Source: Fulvia fulva (Eukaryota; Ascomycota; Dothideomycetes; Mycosphaerellales; Mycosphaerellaceae). From it: a stretch of DNA of 64,000 nucleotides. The stretch lies in contig NC_063023.1 in NCBI RefSeq assembly GCF_020509005.1, positions 1,736,001 to 1,800,000 of the forward strand. Reading direction: 5' to 3'. The notes under the pieces were generated by a model. That model had not been told where the DNA came from, did not search any database, and worked only from the letters and a program-made list of their open reading frames with translations. A program made the translations under genes and the position numbers. This document shows positions 54,067 to 64,000 of this stretch, piece after piece (position 1 is the stretch's first letter; every line of letters begins with the position of its first letter).

Positions 54067-55419
54067 ATGGCATCGCAGCGTCTCAGAGCTCCAATGCTAC
54101 AATTCCCCCCAGCGATCCGCAGCTCCGTCTGCCAACAGACCACCTCGAAGCGAGCCTTCTCCTCCACCAACCCGCGCAAAGCAGACTTGAGCACAGCCAT
54201 TGCCAGTGCACCTGCAGCGCTTTTCGACACTCTGCACGCGTTCATGCCATGGTACATTGCCATACCAACAGCAGCTGCGCTTGTTCGCGGCGTTCTGGTA
54301 TATTACGTTGCATCACTCCCCATCCGTAAAAGCGCTATAACACGAAGGCACCTGTACCCGCTATGGAGCTTGCAGGCCAAGCACGAATGGATCATGTACC
54401 AAGACAAAGCAAAAAGGGACGCTCGGGCAAGCGGAATGACAAGGCCTCATCAAGCGGATGCGGCATTGGCGCTCGTCAGAAGAGGATGCTTCAATATGAA
54501 AGCAGCGCACCAAGTCGGGTCGAGATATGGAGCACCCATGTTCACTTGGACGTCGGCCGTCAACTTGGCCGCCATGGTCGCTTTCACAGAAGCGCTGCGA
54601 ATCAAGTGTGGCTCGAAAGAGGGACTGCTGCCTATGATACTGCATCCGATCGAATGGGTCAAGGATGCGATAGCGAACCCGGTTCCAACAGAAAACACAG
54701 AGCCAGGCATGGAAAGCGTGGAAAGCATGACACCCGATGAAAGGCTCGCGGAACGATTACACGCGGCACGAGAGGCACAGGAAGCTGGAGGACTCCCGCC
54801 GGGTATGACAGACACGGAATTGCTTGAGCATGCCCATCATCTATCTCCCTTGAAAACACCCGAATATGCAGCATACCTCGACCCGACACTTCAAGTCGAA
54901 GGTCTGTCGTGGTGTCCTGACCTCACATCAATCGATCCGACATTCACGCTGCCAGTTGCACTCTCGCTCACAATTGCTGCCACCGCCTTCCTGCGGACTT
55001 CTGCACGAGATCTGGAAGACCTGCAGGATGAAGCGCACAAGAAATCCGCCGAAGTGATCGCTTCGAAGCCCGCTTCACATCCTCCACAGCCGAGTAGTCC
55101 ACCCCAGAAGCAGAATGCCAACTCTCTCCAAGCAGCACTACAAGAAGCAGACAGGGTCAACGCCACCGCTCCTGCCACAATGGCTGGACCTTTGGCGCAT
55201 CTCACGTTTCGCCAGCGCATCACGCTGACCGTCAGCATGGTCTTCTTCCTCTTTGCCTTGAAGTTGCCCGCTGCCCTTCTGCTGTATCTCGTGCCGTCAT
55301 TTGCTGTTGGATTCCTGCAGGGCAAATATATGGACCTCAAATACCCACTACCTGAGGTCATCCGACCAAGCAAAAGGCCGATGAGGGCAAAGGTGAAGAA
55401 GACCCTTGGAGATGTGTGA
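54067..55419 (+). CDS. COX18: mitochondrial inner-membrane insertase, COX18/OXA1-type
   Basis: Single exon, 450 residues from the ATG at 54067. The N-terminus is basic and Ser/Thr-rich (SSVCQQTTSKRAFSSTNPRK), a mitochondrial presequence. The YidC/Oxa1 layout follows: WYIAIPTAAALVRGVLVYYV as the first helix, IRKSAITRRHLYPLWSLQAK, a matrix loop with charged residues, then YGAPMFTWTSAVNLAAMVAF and later helices near LPVALSLTIAATAFLRT and ITLTVSMVFFLFALKLPAAL. These are more divergent than OXA1 and match the COX18 group, which inserts the Cox2 C-terminal tail. Assignment to COX18 over OXA1 is inference from the divergent helices. Confidence 0.8.
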   Translation: MASQRLRAPMLQFPPAIRSSVCQQTTSKRAFSSTNPRKADLSTAIASAPAALFDTLHAFMPWYIAIPTAAALVRGVLVYYVASLPIRKSAITRRHLYPLWSLQAKHEWIMYQDKAKRDARASGMTRPHQADAALALVRRGCFNMKAAHQVGSRYGAPMFTWTSAVNLAAMVAFTEALRIKCGSKEGLLPMILHPIEWVKDAIANPVPTENTEPGMESVESMTPDERLAERLHAAREAQEAGGLPPGMTDTELLEHAHHLSPLKTPEYAAYLDPTLQVEGLSWCPDLTSIDPTFTLPVALSLTIAATAFLRTSARDLEDLQDEAHKKSAEVIASKPASHPPQPSSPPQKQNANSLQAALQEADRVNATAPATMAGPLAHLTFRQRITLTVSMVFFLFALKLPAALLLYLVPSFAVGFLQGKYMDLKYPLPEVIRPSKRPMRAKVKKTLGDV

Positions 55420-55459
55420 GCAAAGCCTGCTCGAACATTGTCGTTTTATGGCAATCTCT

Positions 55460-56347
55460 TCATCCGTACCGCGGCCGCACCACGGCTGGGCCATTGCCAA
55501 TGCAGTCGGCGTACTCATCTGCGAGAGAGTTATTGCTGGTGACACTGACTGGTGCCGATGCGTTGCTTCCAGAGGCGGTCGTCCGATAGGATGGCTGCCG
55601 ACCACGGCTGTGCTCCGACCAACTACCTGGCTTGATTCGTGGCAGCCACTCCTGTACATACATGTACTCGTACTCCTCTTGTCTAGCGCCATACGACATG
55701 ATTGGAGGTGCTGGTGCTGGTCGTCGTCCCTCCGGCGGAAAGTATGCACTGACCTTCTTCCGCATCGGTGGAAAGTACGAATCTTTCCTCTCATCTGGTT
55801 CTGGCACCTCGCCGAAGCGTCTGCGCATCGCTCTCTCCATCACCTGCCGCTGCACTTGCTGGCGACTCCAAATTTGCTCCTGCTGCCCTGGCAGTGGACA
55901 CCTTGCCTTGGCGATCTCGATACGCTGTTTTCCGCTGGCCCTGTCTTGCTTCTGCCGGCATGCGCTGTGCTTCTCCTTCTCGGCACTATGATCTGCCTGC
56001 GTCTGCAAGAATGCATGCACCGTCGCCTCTTTCTCTGCAAGATACGATGACTTCGTTTTGCCCATGAAGGTGCGCTGCATAAAGCTTGGCTTGGGAAAGT
56101 CTGCCTTGGCGGCACCAGCTTTTCGGTATGCGTCGTACGTGATCTTGATCTGTCGGCTGCAGCATTTTGCGTTGCAGCAATAGTCGCGGGTGTCGGTCTT
56201 TGTGATCACGTCGCAGGCTGCATCGAAGATTGCGGCATCTCTGTTGCTGAGCGCTGGGTTCATGCGGGCCACAGCGTCAGAGCAAAGGTCGGTGGTGACT
56301 TCGCCGTTGTGGCCACATGAGTGGAAGCCGGCTTTCGTTTGGCACAT
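55460..56347 (-). CDS. Cys-rich N-terminal hypothetical protein
   Basis: Single-exon frame of 295 residues from ATG 56347. The N-terminal 70 residues contain ten Cys and several His (TKAGFHSCGHNGEV, DYCCNAKCCSRQIKITYDAY), suggestive of metal binding but without a named zinc-finger pattern. The centre is a charged helix (AEKEKHSACRQKQDRASGKQ). The C-terminal half is Pro/Tyr/Arg-rich (FPPMRKKVSAYFPPEGRRP) and probably disordered. No family is recognised. Confidence 0.6.
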   Translation of the reverse strand: MCQTKAGFHSCGHNGEVTTDLCSDAVARMNPALSNRDAAIFDAACDVITKTDTRDYCCNAKCCSRQIKITYDAYRKAGAAKADFPKPSFMQRTFMGKTKSSYLAEKEATVHAFLQTQADHSAEKEKHSACRQKQDRASGKQRIEIAKARCPLPGQQEQIWSRQQVQRQVMERAMRRRFGEVPEPDERKDSYFPPMRKKVSAYFPPEGRRPAPAPPIMSYGARQEEYEYMYVQEWLPRIKPGSWSEHSRGRQPSYRTTASGSNASAPVSVTSNNSLADEYADCIGNGPAVVRPRYG

Positions 56348-57290
56348 CGCGGTAGTGCTCTACTTGGTCCGTCGGAGGACGCGTCTCGATCTGTGGATTT
56401 TGGGAAGATGTTGGTAGCTGGCAAAATGCGAAGAATTTACAACATGACGTGAAAGCCTACGACGGGGCGACCAGAATGTCGAGGGCTTGAGGACATCAAG
56501 CACTAAGAATCGGCACTGCCCGTGAGGCTTTGACAGCTGGACAACTTTGCTGTGCGAGTTGGGATAGCCTGTTACCACTGCCATTGGCGTGAGAGGAGGA
56601 CTTGTTTCTGTGCTGAACCCTTGTAACCCGTCGAGTGTACTACTTCATCACTGGTCAGGAGGACCACGCTATCGTATAATACAGGGCGTGGCCGCCTGCG
56701 CGACAGGTCTAGAGTGCTGGAAGCGCTTCACGCCAATGGTGGTTGCTATCGCTCTCTGGAGCGAGGTGGCCGACGGGGAGTCTCATGGGAGCGAAGAACG
56801 ACGCGGAGGGAGGGAGTTGTGAGTGCTGGGCCGTCCATACAATCGTACGCTAATCTATTGCACATAGCCAAAAAACTACCTCGACATCGTTTCTGAGACG
56901 ATGTAGTCTGCAAGCTTCGTTAGTAAACAAGCCGCGCATTATAAAGCACCCTGTGCGTAAACCGTTCAACCCCCGTCGATCTCTAGCTCTACACCCTCCC
57001 TCTCTGCTAGCCCATCACCACATCCTCCTCCTCCTCCTCCTGTCCCTGCTTCTGAGGCATCTCATGCACCTCCCTCTCCGCCTGCAGCCATGCCACGCCT
57101 ACGGGTTTGCCAAATCGACGCAGTGCACGACGTGAGCGATCTCAGATGTGCAAGAGGTCTGGTGGAACTCACGGCGGTGGATACAGAGGCGTGGAAGCCG
57201 CATGACAACCGGAGGCATGCGTCGCAATGGCAGAGTTATGCTATCGCTGCGCAAAGATACTCTTGATATTCGTCCACAAGGCAAATCCTT
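56348..57290. other. intergenic
   Basis: No convincing gene on either strand; frames are below 80 codons. A CTCCTC repeat lies near 57020-57050. The right end contains an alternative C-terminal frame of the Ras-like locus (57241-57453). Confidence 0.4.
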
Positions 57291-58050
57291 TCACTCTCTC
57301 ACGCCTCTGCACTTGACTCGATCGTTTGGCAGACGATAGTGCTCCACTTTGATTTGCTCGCTTCTTCGCAAGAGCACCAGCTTTGTCATAGCCTCTAGGA
57401 GAAGCTGGCTCGTACCTTCTCCGGGGTGCACTGACATTCGAAGGAAAGGACAATTCAGGCTCTGACTGAGACGATCTCCCTCAACCGTCGGAACAACCCA
57501 CTGTGCTACCGGCAGATGAGTCTGCGATGCCACCACGAAAAATTTTCGCCACCTTTATCCGGTCCTCGCGCCACTGAGTATCTTTCAACCAGTTCCTGGA
57601 GGTTGTCGAAAGAGTCACGGTCAGCGACACTGTACACGAGCGCGCAAGCTTCGCATCTCTCCAAGTATCGCAGCGCTACGTCTATCCACTGCTTTTTGTT
57701 GTGCTCCGCTCGCATACCAGAGGCCAGCTCCAGATCCACACGCAGTCGTCGGCCATAGACAGTCAAGTTTATGGATTCCAGCTGGCCAATGAATGGATCA
57801 CACTCCACAGCACCGCCACGAATTAGCTGTTATCATGTCAGCTGTAGTCACACTGAACGCTTGACGTCGATACCATGCTGATAAGTCTGTTCTCTGCGAT
57901 TGTGTTTGAGCCTATGAAAGTAAAGCATACTGGCGGAATCGAGTTCCTGTCTTTGATGGCGCGAGAGTCTGCAGCGCCGATTGCAGTCCAGTCTCTGAAG
58001 CTGTCGAGATAGCCGCGGATCTTTTGCTCTTGCGTATGATCTAGCTCCAT
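57291..58050 (-). pseudogene. Ras-like GTPase, motifs degenerate and frame broken
   Basis: Exons 58050-57874 and 57826 onward join across a 47-bp intron (GTATCG donor, GATAACAG acceptor), reading LISM|LIRGGAVECDPFIGQ. The order of secondary structure follows Ras: CFTFIGSNTIAENRLISM where the P-loop should be, VYGRRLRVDLELASG where DTAGQ should be, then YLERCEACALVYSVADRDSF, a very Ras-like stretch. The frame must change near the A/T runs at 57538-57546, after which FFVVASQTHLPVAQW, PFLRMSVHPGEG and LLLEAMTKLVLLRR fit the G4, G5 and last helix. The P-loop GK(S/T), switch Thr, DTAGQ and NKxD are all lost. It is either a decayed Ras gene or a GTP-independent pseudo-GTPase whose frame is disturbed by an assembly error. 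An alternative C-terminal frame ends at 57241 with a basic tail. Confidence 0.5.
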
Positions 58051-58682
58051 TGTATTGCGCGCCACGTCGAAATCGAGTGTCTACTCGAAGCATTTGTTCT
58101 CTTCAGAGAGCTGGTGGACTGACTAGGCGGCAAGATCGCGATAGTGGCACAGCAGTGCAGGTTCCGAATCTCCGACTTTCAATTCTCTTTATCTTGACAG
58201 CGCTTAAGGATGCGACGCGAAGCACTCACGTGCAGCAAGAGCCCCATGAAGAGTGATTGTCAAAAACTTGATCACGCAAAGTGAATGCTCTGGTGATCAC
58301 ATGCAAGCTCGGAAGAAATCCGGGATGTGAGGCCTGTGCTTCTCGCACCAACTATTTCAATCTCAACTCTCGCCATTCTCTCCTCCGACAAACATCACCA
58401 AAACAGTCGCAAATACCGCCTCCACCAACACACACCAACCGCAGCACCTCACACGACACTCCCCATCCAACAGCGAACACACATGCAGACGGCGTTGACA
58501 CTCACACTCACACTCACAGCATCTCGCAGTACAGTCCTACGCTCGACACTCACACACCGCCGCCGTCGTCACCACTCGCAAAAGACCTTCGAAGCTGCTG
58601 GAGACTGCCCGACAGTCTCCGACGTCCATACTGACATACTCACAGGAAACATGTCAACACCGGCTCATCTCCGGGCGCCATG
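58051..58682. other. intergenic with CTCACA microsatellite
   Basis: A short (CTCACA)n run lies at about 58498-58519 within an A/C-rich stretch (58400-58580). The stretch leads into the tandem array. Overlapping plus-strand frames (58281-58683) are driven by the simple sequence and are not called. Confidence 0.4.
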
Positions 58683-59159
58683 ACTCATCAATTGAGTGAG
58701 CTCATCAATTGAGCATGTGAGGACTGAGGGATTTTCGCTCATCGATGGGCGCCATCACTCATCAATTGAGCGAGCTCATCAGTTGAGCATGTGAGGACTG
58801 AGGGACATTGCTCATCTCTGGGCACCACCACTCATCAATTGAGTGAGCTCATCAATTGAGCATGTGAGGACTGAGGGACTTTCGCTCATCAATGGGCGCC
58901 ATCACTCATCAATTGAGTGAGCTCATCAGTTGAGCATGTGAGGACTGAGGGACATAGCTCGTCTCTGGGCACCACCACTCATCAATTGAGTGAGCTCATC
59001 AATTGAGCATCATCGGGAACTTGTTCGCGCACGGCTTATCAATTGAGTCGGCTCATCAACTGAGCACATTTGGGAATCTGGGGGTCAAAGCTCATCAATT
59101 GAGTAGCTCATCTCGAGCACAAGAGTCCCATCAATTGGGTCCCAGCTCATCTCTGGGCA
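58683..59159 (+). repeat. two-level tandem repeat, alternating 74/73-bp monomers
   Basis: Monomers begin with ACTCATCAATTGAG at 58683, 58757, 58830, 58904 and 58977, giving spacings of 74, 73, 74 and 73 bp. All share GAGCATGTGAGGACTGAGGG. The ends alternate: type A ends GGGCGCCATC (74 bp) and type B ends GGGCACCACC (73 bp), so the higher-order unit is 147 bp. The fifth copy loses similarity near 59008. Diverged pieces of the same words (ATCAATTGAG, CTCATCTCTGGGC) continue to 59159. A B-type tail just before 58683 shows that the array once extended left. The word TCAATTGA inside each half is palindromic. All six frames are interrupted by stops, so the regular part is not coding. Confidence 0.85.
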
Positions 59160-59592
59160 AAGACGAAATGGTAAGTTCCCCTTCCCCCCCCTCTGTACTC
59201 CAGCAGCTTCGACCCGGCAACCTCAACAACGACACTACCGACGGTGGCGAGCGTGACGACTACGAAGACATGATTGAACGAAGCAAGACCTGGTCGGATG
59301 CTGAGATGTCTGGCGCTCGGTGGAAATTGGAGCTGTGATGGTCAGAAGCGGAGGAAGTGGGCGCGGAATTTGCCATCGTGTGGCAGATATCAGCATCTAC
59401 TGGGCAGTGAAGAGCGAACAAGGGATTTCACAGAGCAGGAAGCATGTCAGAAAGTATCAGCCAGTAGATGTTGTACACAAGCTTACTCATATCGTGTCAT
59501 CTCTTGCGCTGTCATCCGTCTGATCTTCCACGCACCACCAAAGCCCTCTACCCTACCTCTCGTCTGGATGAGGCAGCTGCAAGCTCTATCAT
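59160..59592. other. flank of tandem array, possible exon boundary
   Basis: A donor-like ATG|GTAAGT sits at 59168 right after the last diverged repeat word. A plus-strand frame continues to 59338 (NNDTTDGGERDDYEDMIERS), but its upstream half is repeat-derived. A small gene is possible but not supported. Confidence 0.3.
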
Positions 59593-60486
59593 CTATACTA
59601 CCCAATTTTGAAAGGCCTGCATGTACAACCCAAACTCATCATCTTCAACACTCTCCAGATACGCATCCCTCGCAATCTTGACCACCCTCGCAGTAAATTC
59701 GTAGAAGTCACCCCCAAAACAGTCACCGCCCCTTGCACTGTGAGCCCGCATGACATCCTGCGAATACTCAGAGAACTCCGGAATGAGCTCATAATCCGCG
59801 ACCTCATCGAAGAGCTCCCAGTACAATTCTCTTGCTTCCATGACCTCCCCGTCTTCACGCCGGAGGACGTTGTGGAATATTTCTGCGATCTTCTCCCAGT
59901 CGCGATGGCATACATCCCTCAGAGTATGAGCATCGCCACGGTGAGGTTTGAGGTAGAGCAGGGTGGCGATGCAGGCGTCGATTTGGGATTGATAGTTGAG
60001 CTTGACGAGTTCGTCACTTTCGACTGGGTTGTAGTCGAGGTTTCTGTCGTTGCGCTGGTACAGTTCAGTGAGGTGGTCGATGATTTTGTCGTGGTTGGTG
60101 GCGAAGGTGGTGGTGATAAGGCCAGTGTCAGCGGCCAGTCTGCGAGCTGTAGCTCCATTTATCCGCTCGCCGTCTTCGCCATCAGTACTATCGCTCTCGT
60201 AACCAGCTTCGCGGTCCGAAACAACGAAGTCATCGAGACCGTCATCATCATGAGCGGCGGAGAGATAATCCTCAGCATCGGGCAGCAAGTACAAGATTGT
60301 TCGACACGTAGGACAAGTAGGAGCGTCGACCGTCCATTGATGAAGACATTTGCGACAAAATGTGTGGCCGCAGGGCGTCGTGAATGGCAGAATCACGTGT
60401 TCGTAGCAGATGCAGCAGTCCTGGTCATCACTGAGTGGCTGCAGCTGTGCCAGGAAGCAGCTCTTGCCGTTACAGATGTTTTGCAT
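59593..60486 (-). CDS. RING-finger (C3HC4) protein, putative E3 ubiquitin ligase
   Basis: Single exon, 297 residues from the ATG at 60486. The N-terminal C3HC4 RING is complete: C24/C27, C39 and H41 (PCGHTFC), C44/C47, C58 and C61 (TCPTC). An acidic linker follows (TDGEDGERINGATARR), then a helical C-terminal region (YLKPHRGDAHTLRDVCHRDW, ELYWELFDEVADYELIPEFS) that I do not recognise. RINGs of this type bind E2 enzymes and transfer ubiquitin. No membrane segment is present. Substrate and pathway are unknown. Confidence 0.85.
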   Translation of the reverse strand: MQNICNGKSCFLAQLQPLSDDQDCCICYEHVILPFTTPCGHTFCRKCLHQWTVDAPTCPTCRTILYLLPDAEDYLSAAHDDDGLDDFVVSDREAGYESDSTDGEDGERINGATARRLAADTGLITTTFATNHDKIIDHLTELYQRNDRNLDYNPVESDELVKLNYQSQIDACIATLLYLKPHRGDAHTLRDVCHRDWEKIAEIFHNVLRREDGEVMEARELYWELFDEVADYELIPEFSEYSQDVMRAHSARGGDCFGGDFYEFTARVVKIARDAYLESVEDDEFGLYMQAFQNWVV

Positions 60487-62022
60487 TGTGTCGTCTACAA
60501 TGGGTGACACCGAGACTTGTCGCCTTCCTCACAACGTCGGTATATATGATGGGGAGCAACCATCGTCCTGCTTTGATCTCTCATCTCCCTGTTTGCTGGA
60601 TCGTCTAAACTCTGCCTAATATCCGTAAAGGACATCTCATGGTAGCACGCAGTAGCCTTTGTCCCTCACCACATATCGTCGAATATGCCGGGCAAGCATT
60701 GCCATTGGATTTGAGGCTTCTCGCAAACCGCTCAGCGTTGCATCGAGCGCTTCATTGTATGCCACAAGTGCAGTTGTCATCGGCTGCAGGCCTTTGAAAG
60801 TGGTCCGCACACATTTGCATTGTCGAAGGAACTATGCCTGTCTTACAACGCTTGCTGTCACAGTCGTTCTTGGGAGGCATCGTTCGTTTATGCTAGTCTG
60901 ATACAGACCACGTCCAAGGATATCAGTGGGAGAGTGTTTTCGAGGCTTTACGATACCTACACACAGCAGAAGACGGGACCAGGGTTTCTGAGAGTCGCGT
61001 TGCTCGGTGCCATCGACGTTCGCTGCGAACACGAAGCTACCGGATCGCTTCATGCGTCGTCGAACAACGTGATGTTGCGGGATGAGACGCTTGTCATTGG
61101 AATGGCGATTGTGGCGCAATACGATAAGGCAAGACCAACCGTGCGATGGTTTCTGCTGCGCCTCAGTTTCGCTGCCACAGCCGTCTCATGGGCACCAGGT
61201 TCCTTGATGGGTTCGATGGCGGTGTCATTCCGGTGCGTGAACTGCGTATCAGACAGCCCTGGAGATGAAGAATCGGCAAAGTTTGCGAACGGAGATGCAT
61301 TTCGTCCGCCTGGGGCACAGCTTACCGCTGCCTTCAGCTGAGCAGGGGTCCAGAGCAATGACCGTGGGTGTGGCTCGTGATGGACGGAGTGTTTGTGCCA
61401 GGCATGTGAGGATGCATAAGGCTCGATGTTGGTGGTAAGGTAGTAGGCTGCCTTGCGGACTGGAGTGTTGATACAGTAAGATGTACGTACCTAGGTAGAT
61501 TCAGTCGCACAGGTTGTTGTGTATCGTGAGAGTAGTGAGCCCTCGGAGCGAGCAAGTCAACAAACCGCCAAGCGCCTGTGCTCAAACTGGGAAGGCGTGG
61601 CTGCTGGCGTTGCCGTGGTGGACGACTTCAAACCTCAAACCTCCACGCTCTCGCTCTCTGCACCTCAACCGCAATCGCCCCTCACACACTCTTCCACCCG
61701 TCCAGCACCCCCCAGTGCACCACATTCCATCACTTGCGACAACCGACCGCTCACCAGATACCCGGCAGCGCGCGATCGTCGGCGGTGAGCGCTTTGGAGC
61801 TTAGCAAACACAGCCCATCGGACCAGCGAAGGTAGGCGGCACTAGCGACATCCAAGCCTCAACTCCAGTTTGTTCCTCAGGCGCCTTCCTCCTTTACCGC
61901 CAGCACTTCTACACCGCAAACACACCCCATCTCCCCCTCCATCACCTCTCGTCGCCACCGCACCCTCGCGCCGACGCAGCACACTGTCAACTAGGCTGGG
62001 AGTGCTCTAACCGATCGCGCAG
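60487..62022. other. intergenic and long Rho1 leader
   Basis: No supported gene. A plus-strand frame at 60820-61341 overlaps an equally long minus-strand frame and has no motif. From about 61620 to 61990 the plus strand is C/A/T-rich with pyrimidine runs, as expected for the promoter and long 5'UTR of the highly expressed Rho1 gene. Confidence 0.45.
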
Positions 62023-62922
62023 ATGGCGGAAATCCGTCGCAAGCTAGTCATTGTTGGTGACGGTGCCTGTGGAAAGACCTGTCTGCTCATGTAAGTCCTG
62101 CAGCATACCACACATACCTACATCGTGTACTGACAGCGCTGCAGTGTATTCAGCAAGGGTACCTTCCCAGAGGTTTGTCTCGCTCTCCCACCGCCCCTTA
62201 GCCATCCGACCGCGTCATCACCACCGATAAGGCGCACCACGATCGCCCGATCACCTTACACAGCCCATGCGGACACATACTGATGCCACAGTCTACAGGT
62301 CTACGTCCCAACCGTCTTCGAGAACTACGTCGCCGATGTTGAGGTGGATGGCAAACACGTTGAGCTAGCACTATGGGATACCGCAGGCCAGGAAGACTAC
62401 GACCGACTCCGACCGCTTTCATACCCCGACTCGCATGTCATCCTTATCTGCTTCGCCGTTGACTCGCCCGACTCGCTCGACAACGTACAAGAGAAGGTAG
62501 GCATACTCACGTGCCTCGTACATCACAGGTGAACGCTAATTGGCTGTGTGTTTGTAGTGGATCTCAGAGGTGTTGCACTTCTGCCAGGGCCTGCCCATCA
62601 TCCTTGTTGGATGCAAAAAGGATTTGAGATACGACCAGAAGACTATTGAGGAGCTGCACAAGACCTCGCAGAAGCCGGTGACACCAGAGCAGGTATGGCG
62701 AAGACACCAAGTCCTGTGGACTTCAAACATCCTTCCGCGGATGAGCACACTACTAACATCTTGTCCGCACAGGCTGAGGACGTCCGCAAGAAGATCGGTG
62801 CCCAGAAGTACCTCGAGTGTTCCGCCAAGACAAACGAAGGCGTCAGGGAAGTCTTCGAGCACGCCACGCGCGCTGCGCTACTCACACGAAAGAAGGAGAA
62901 GAAGAAGTGCTCCATCCTGTAA
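62023..62922 (+). CDS. RHO1: Rho-family small GTPase Rho1
   Basis: Five exons, 62023-62090, 62145-62172, 62299-62496, 62558-62692 and 62773-62922, with canonical introns of 54, 126, 61 and 80 bp; the product has 192 residues. P-loop GDGACGKT, effector loop [39 protein letters not shown] and GCKKDLR (the Rho form of NKxD) are intact. The polybasic tail KKEKKKC ends in a CSIL box, indicating geranylgeranylation. Rho1 activates beta-1,3-glucan synthase and Pkc1, controls actin polarity and supports cell-wall integrity at the plasma membrane. The second exon is only 28 nt. The gene is complete. Confidence 0.97.
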
Positions 62923-64000
62923 ACTACTCCATACCCAACACCTGTCTTAAATCAGCAACTCGTCCTACAGCTACACGACCGCACACAACCCTGAAATCAC
63001 ACTTCTTCACCTCTGAACGACGAAACAAAGACGAGCGAGTAGCGAAGTACCACAAGCCATCAAGACAGATAATTTTGCAACACCAAGGGAGGCACGAGCA
63101 CGGACAAGGATCTGGGAAGCGAGTCTGGCATAGATGTCGCTTGGAAGCAGAAGCGCAGCATGAATGGGGCGAAGCGAGTGGGCATTCAGCTGGCTGGAAC
63201 GCTCTTTGACCAACGGGGATGGAATGGGAGCCGGCGTATGAGTGTCTTGTACTCTTTTCTCCTCCTGTAACTTCACGTCTATGTGTGTTTCTTTCTTCGA
63301 GGCTAGGATCATATCACGGCATTACCTGCTGGGCGTCTAATGGGTGAGCAAGCACACTTTGAAGTAATGACTCTCTTTCTGACAACATGTTCCCACTCAT
63401 CGATTCCTTTTCCGTACTGCTGACTGCGAGTATGAATCGGAAGTGCGAGCAAACGAGATACAATGTCTACATGCCAATCTTTATGAAACTATACATCCCA
63501 CGCGTGACAGCCTGCGCGTTCCTGCCGAGTCATGCCTGCCACTACCTCCAACCATGTCAGCTTCGGTACCTCACATGGTCTAGAAGCGGGATCCGTCGTA
63601 CAACAAATGAGAGCTGGATGTGCTTTCCACGTTGCACGGCATGTTATACTGAATGCAGCTGGCATGACGCTGATTACTCTTGTGTGATTCAGCTTTTGCT
63701 ATACATGTGTTGGTCGCACGTGAGCTGAAGAGGATGCGTATGCCTTCGTAACAGGTAAACATGGCAATGGTCACGCAGGAGGACGTGAGCAAGCACTTCC
63801 TGAAGTTGACAGTGAAGTGTGTGAGCATGTGCGGACGCATGCAAGCACCTGCAGTGACATGTGCCTTGCTTTGAGAGCGTTGATACAAAATAGCAGTGGA
63901 CTCCCTTTCTTCGAACAAAGACTCTCTTTGAAGCACAGTGACGAAGCACTTCATCTCCCACAGCAACGTCTCCAGCAGCTGCGTATAGTTACTCTCTCGT
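62923..64000. other. 3' flank of Rho1 and unassigned DNA
   Basis: No frame with a recognisable motif; a minus-strand frame of 128 codons (63580-63966) has no support. The window may end before the next gene. Confidence 0.4.

Noticed and set aside
59003..59338. Possible coding exon across the right end of the tandem array (AHQLS repeats, GTAAGT donor)
   Set aside because: The apparent peptide repeat is a translation of the decayed DNA repeat, the regular part of the array has stops in all frames, and no downstream acceptor gives a credible protein.
60820..61341. 173-codon plus-strand frame between the RING and Rho1 genes
   Set aside because: An equally open minus-strand frame overlaps it, no motif or splice signal supports it, and the composition looks random.

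Overview
The window looks like nuclear DNA of a filamentous ascomycete, most likely a Dothideomycete close to Mycosphaerellales/Capnodiales (inference). Genes carry short introns of about 47-150 bp with GTRNGT donors and CTAAC/CTGAC branch points. The families are typical of these fungi: HET-domain proteins, many small proteins starting with an LPPELR-type motif, ACS-family MFS transporters, GPI-anchored Ser/Thr-rich proteins, an expansin-like DPBB protein and a fungal Rho1 with a CSIL tail. I saw no tRNA, rRNA, CRISPR array or intact transposon.

Layout. 0.7-3.2 kb: membrane-anchored protein of unknown function (-). 3.9-7.7 kb: secreted histidine acid phosphatase and an MFS transporter (+). 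7.9-9.8 kb: HET-domain gene. 10-13.4 kb: four small LPPELR-type genes. 14-16.4 kb: an acidic coiled-coil protein and an F-box protein. 16.9-19.6 kb: a small GPI protein and a PQ-loop-like membrane protein. 19.7-21.5 kb: a 2-oxoglutarate/Fe(II) oxygenase with a broken frame. 21.8-22.4 kb: a protein with an HPr (bacterial phosphotransferase) domain. 23-29.5 kb: an EamA transporter, a hotdog thioesterase, a one-TM protein and a second MFS transporter. 29.8-31.7 kb: two tandem LPPELR-type paralogues, one with an in-frame stop, plus a relic of a third. 31.9-33 kb: mitoribosomal protein uL24m. 34-39.3 kb: a large GPI surface protein, a polysaccharide deacetylase with a broken frame, and an SDR. 39.3-42 kb: gene-poor. 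42-45.3 kb: DPBB protein and F-box protein. 47-51.2 kb: a one-TM serine-rich sensor-like protein and a second HET gene. 52-56.3 kb: ALG11, a COX18-type insertase and a Cys-rich hypothetical. 57-60.5 kb: a degenerate Ras-like GTPase, a two-level tandem repeat and a RING protein. 62-63 kb: Rho1.

Housekeeping functions (N-glycan assembly, mitochondrial translation and membrane insertion, Rho signalling) are interleaved with accessory ones (cell surface, HET, F-box/LPPELR expansions, transporters). No secondary-metabolite cluster or operon-like unit was found. The most unusual item is the HPr-like protein. The 74/73-bp alternating repeat array and the degenerate Ras-like gene follow. Four loci are broken (oxygenase, deacetylase, LPPELR paralogue, Ras-like gene); without reads or relatives I cannot tell decay from assembly error.
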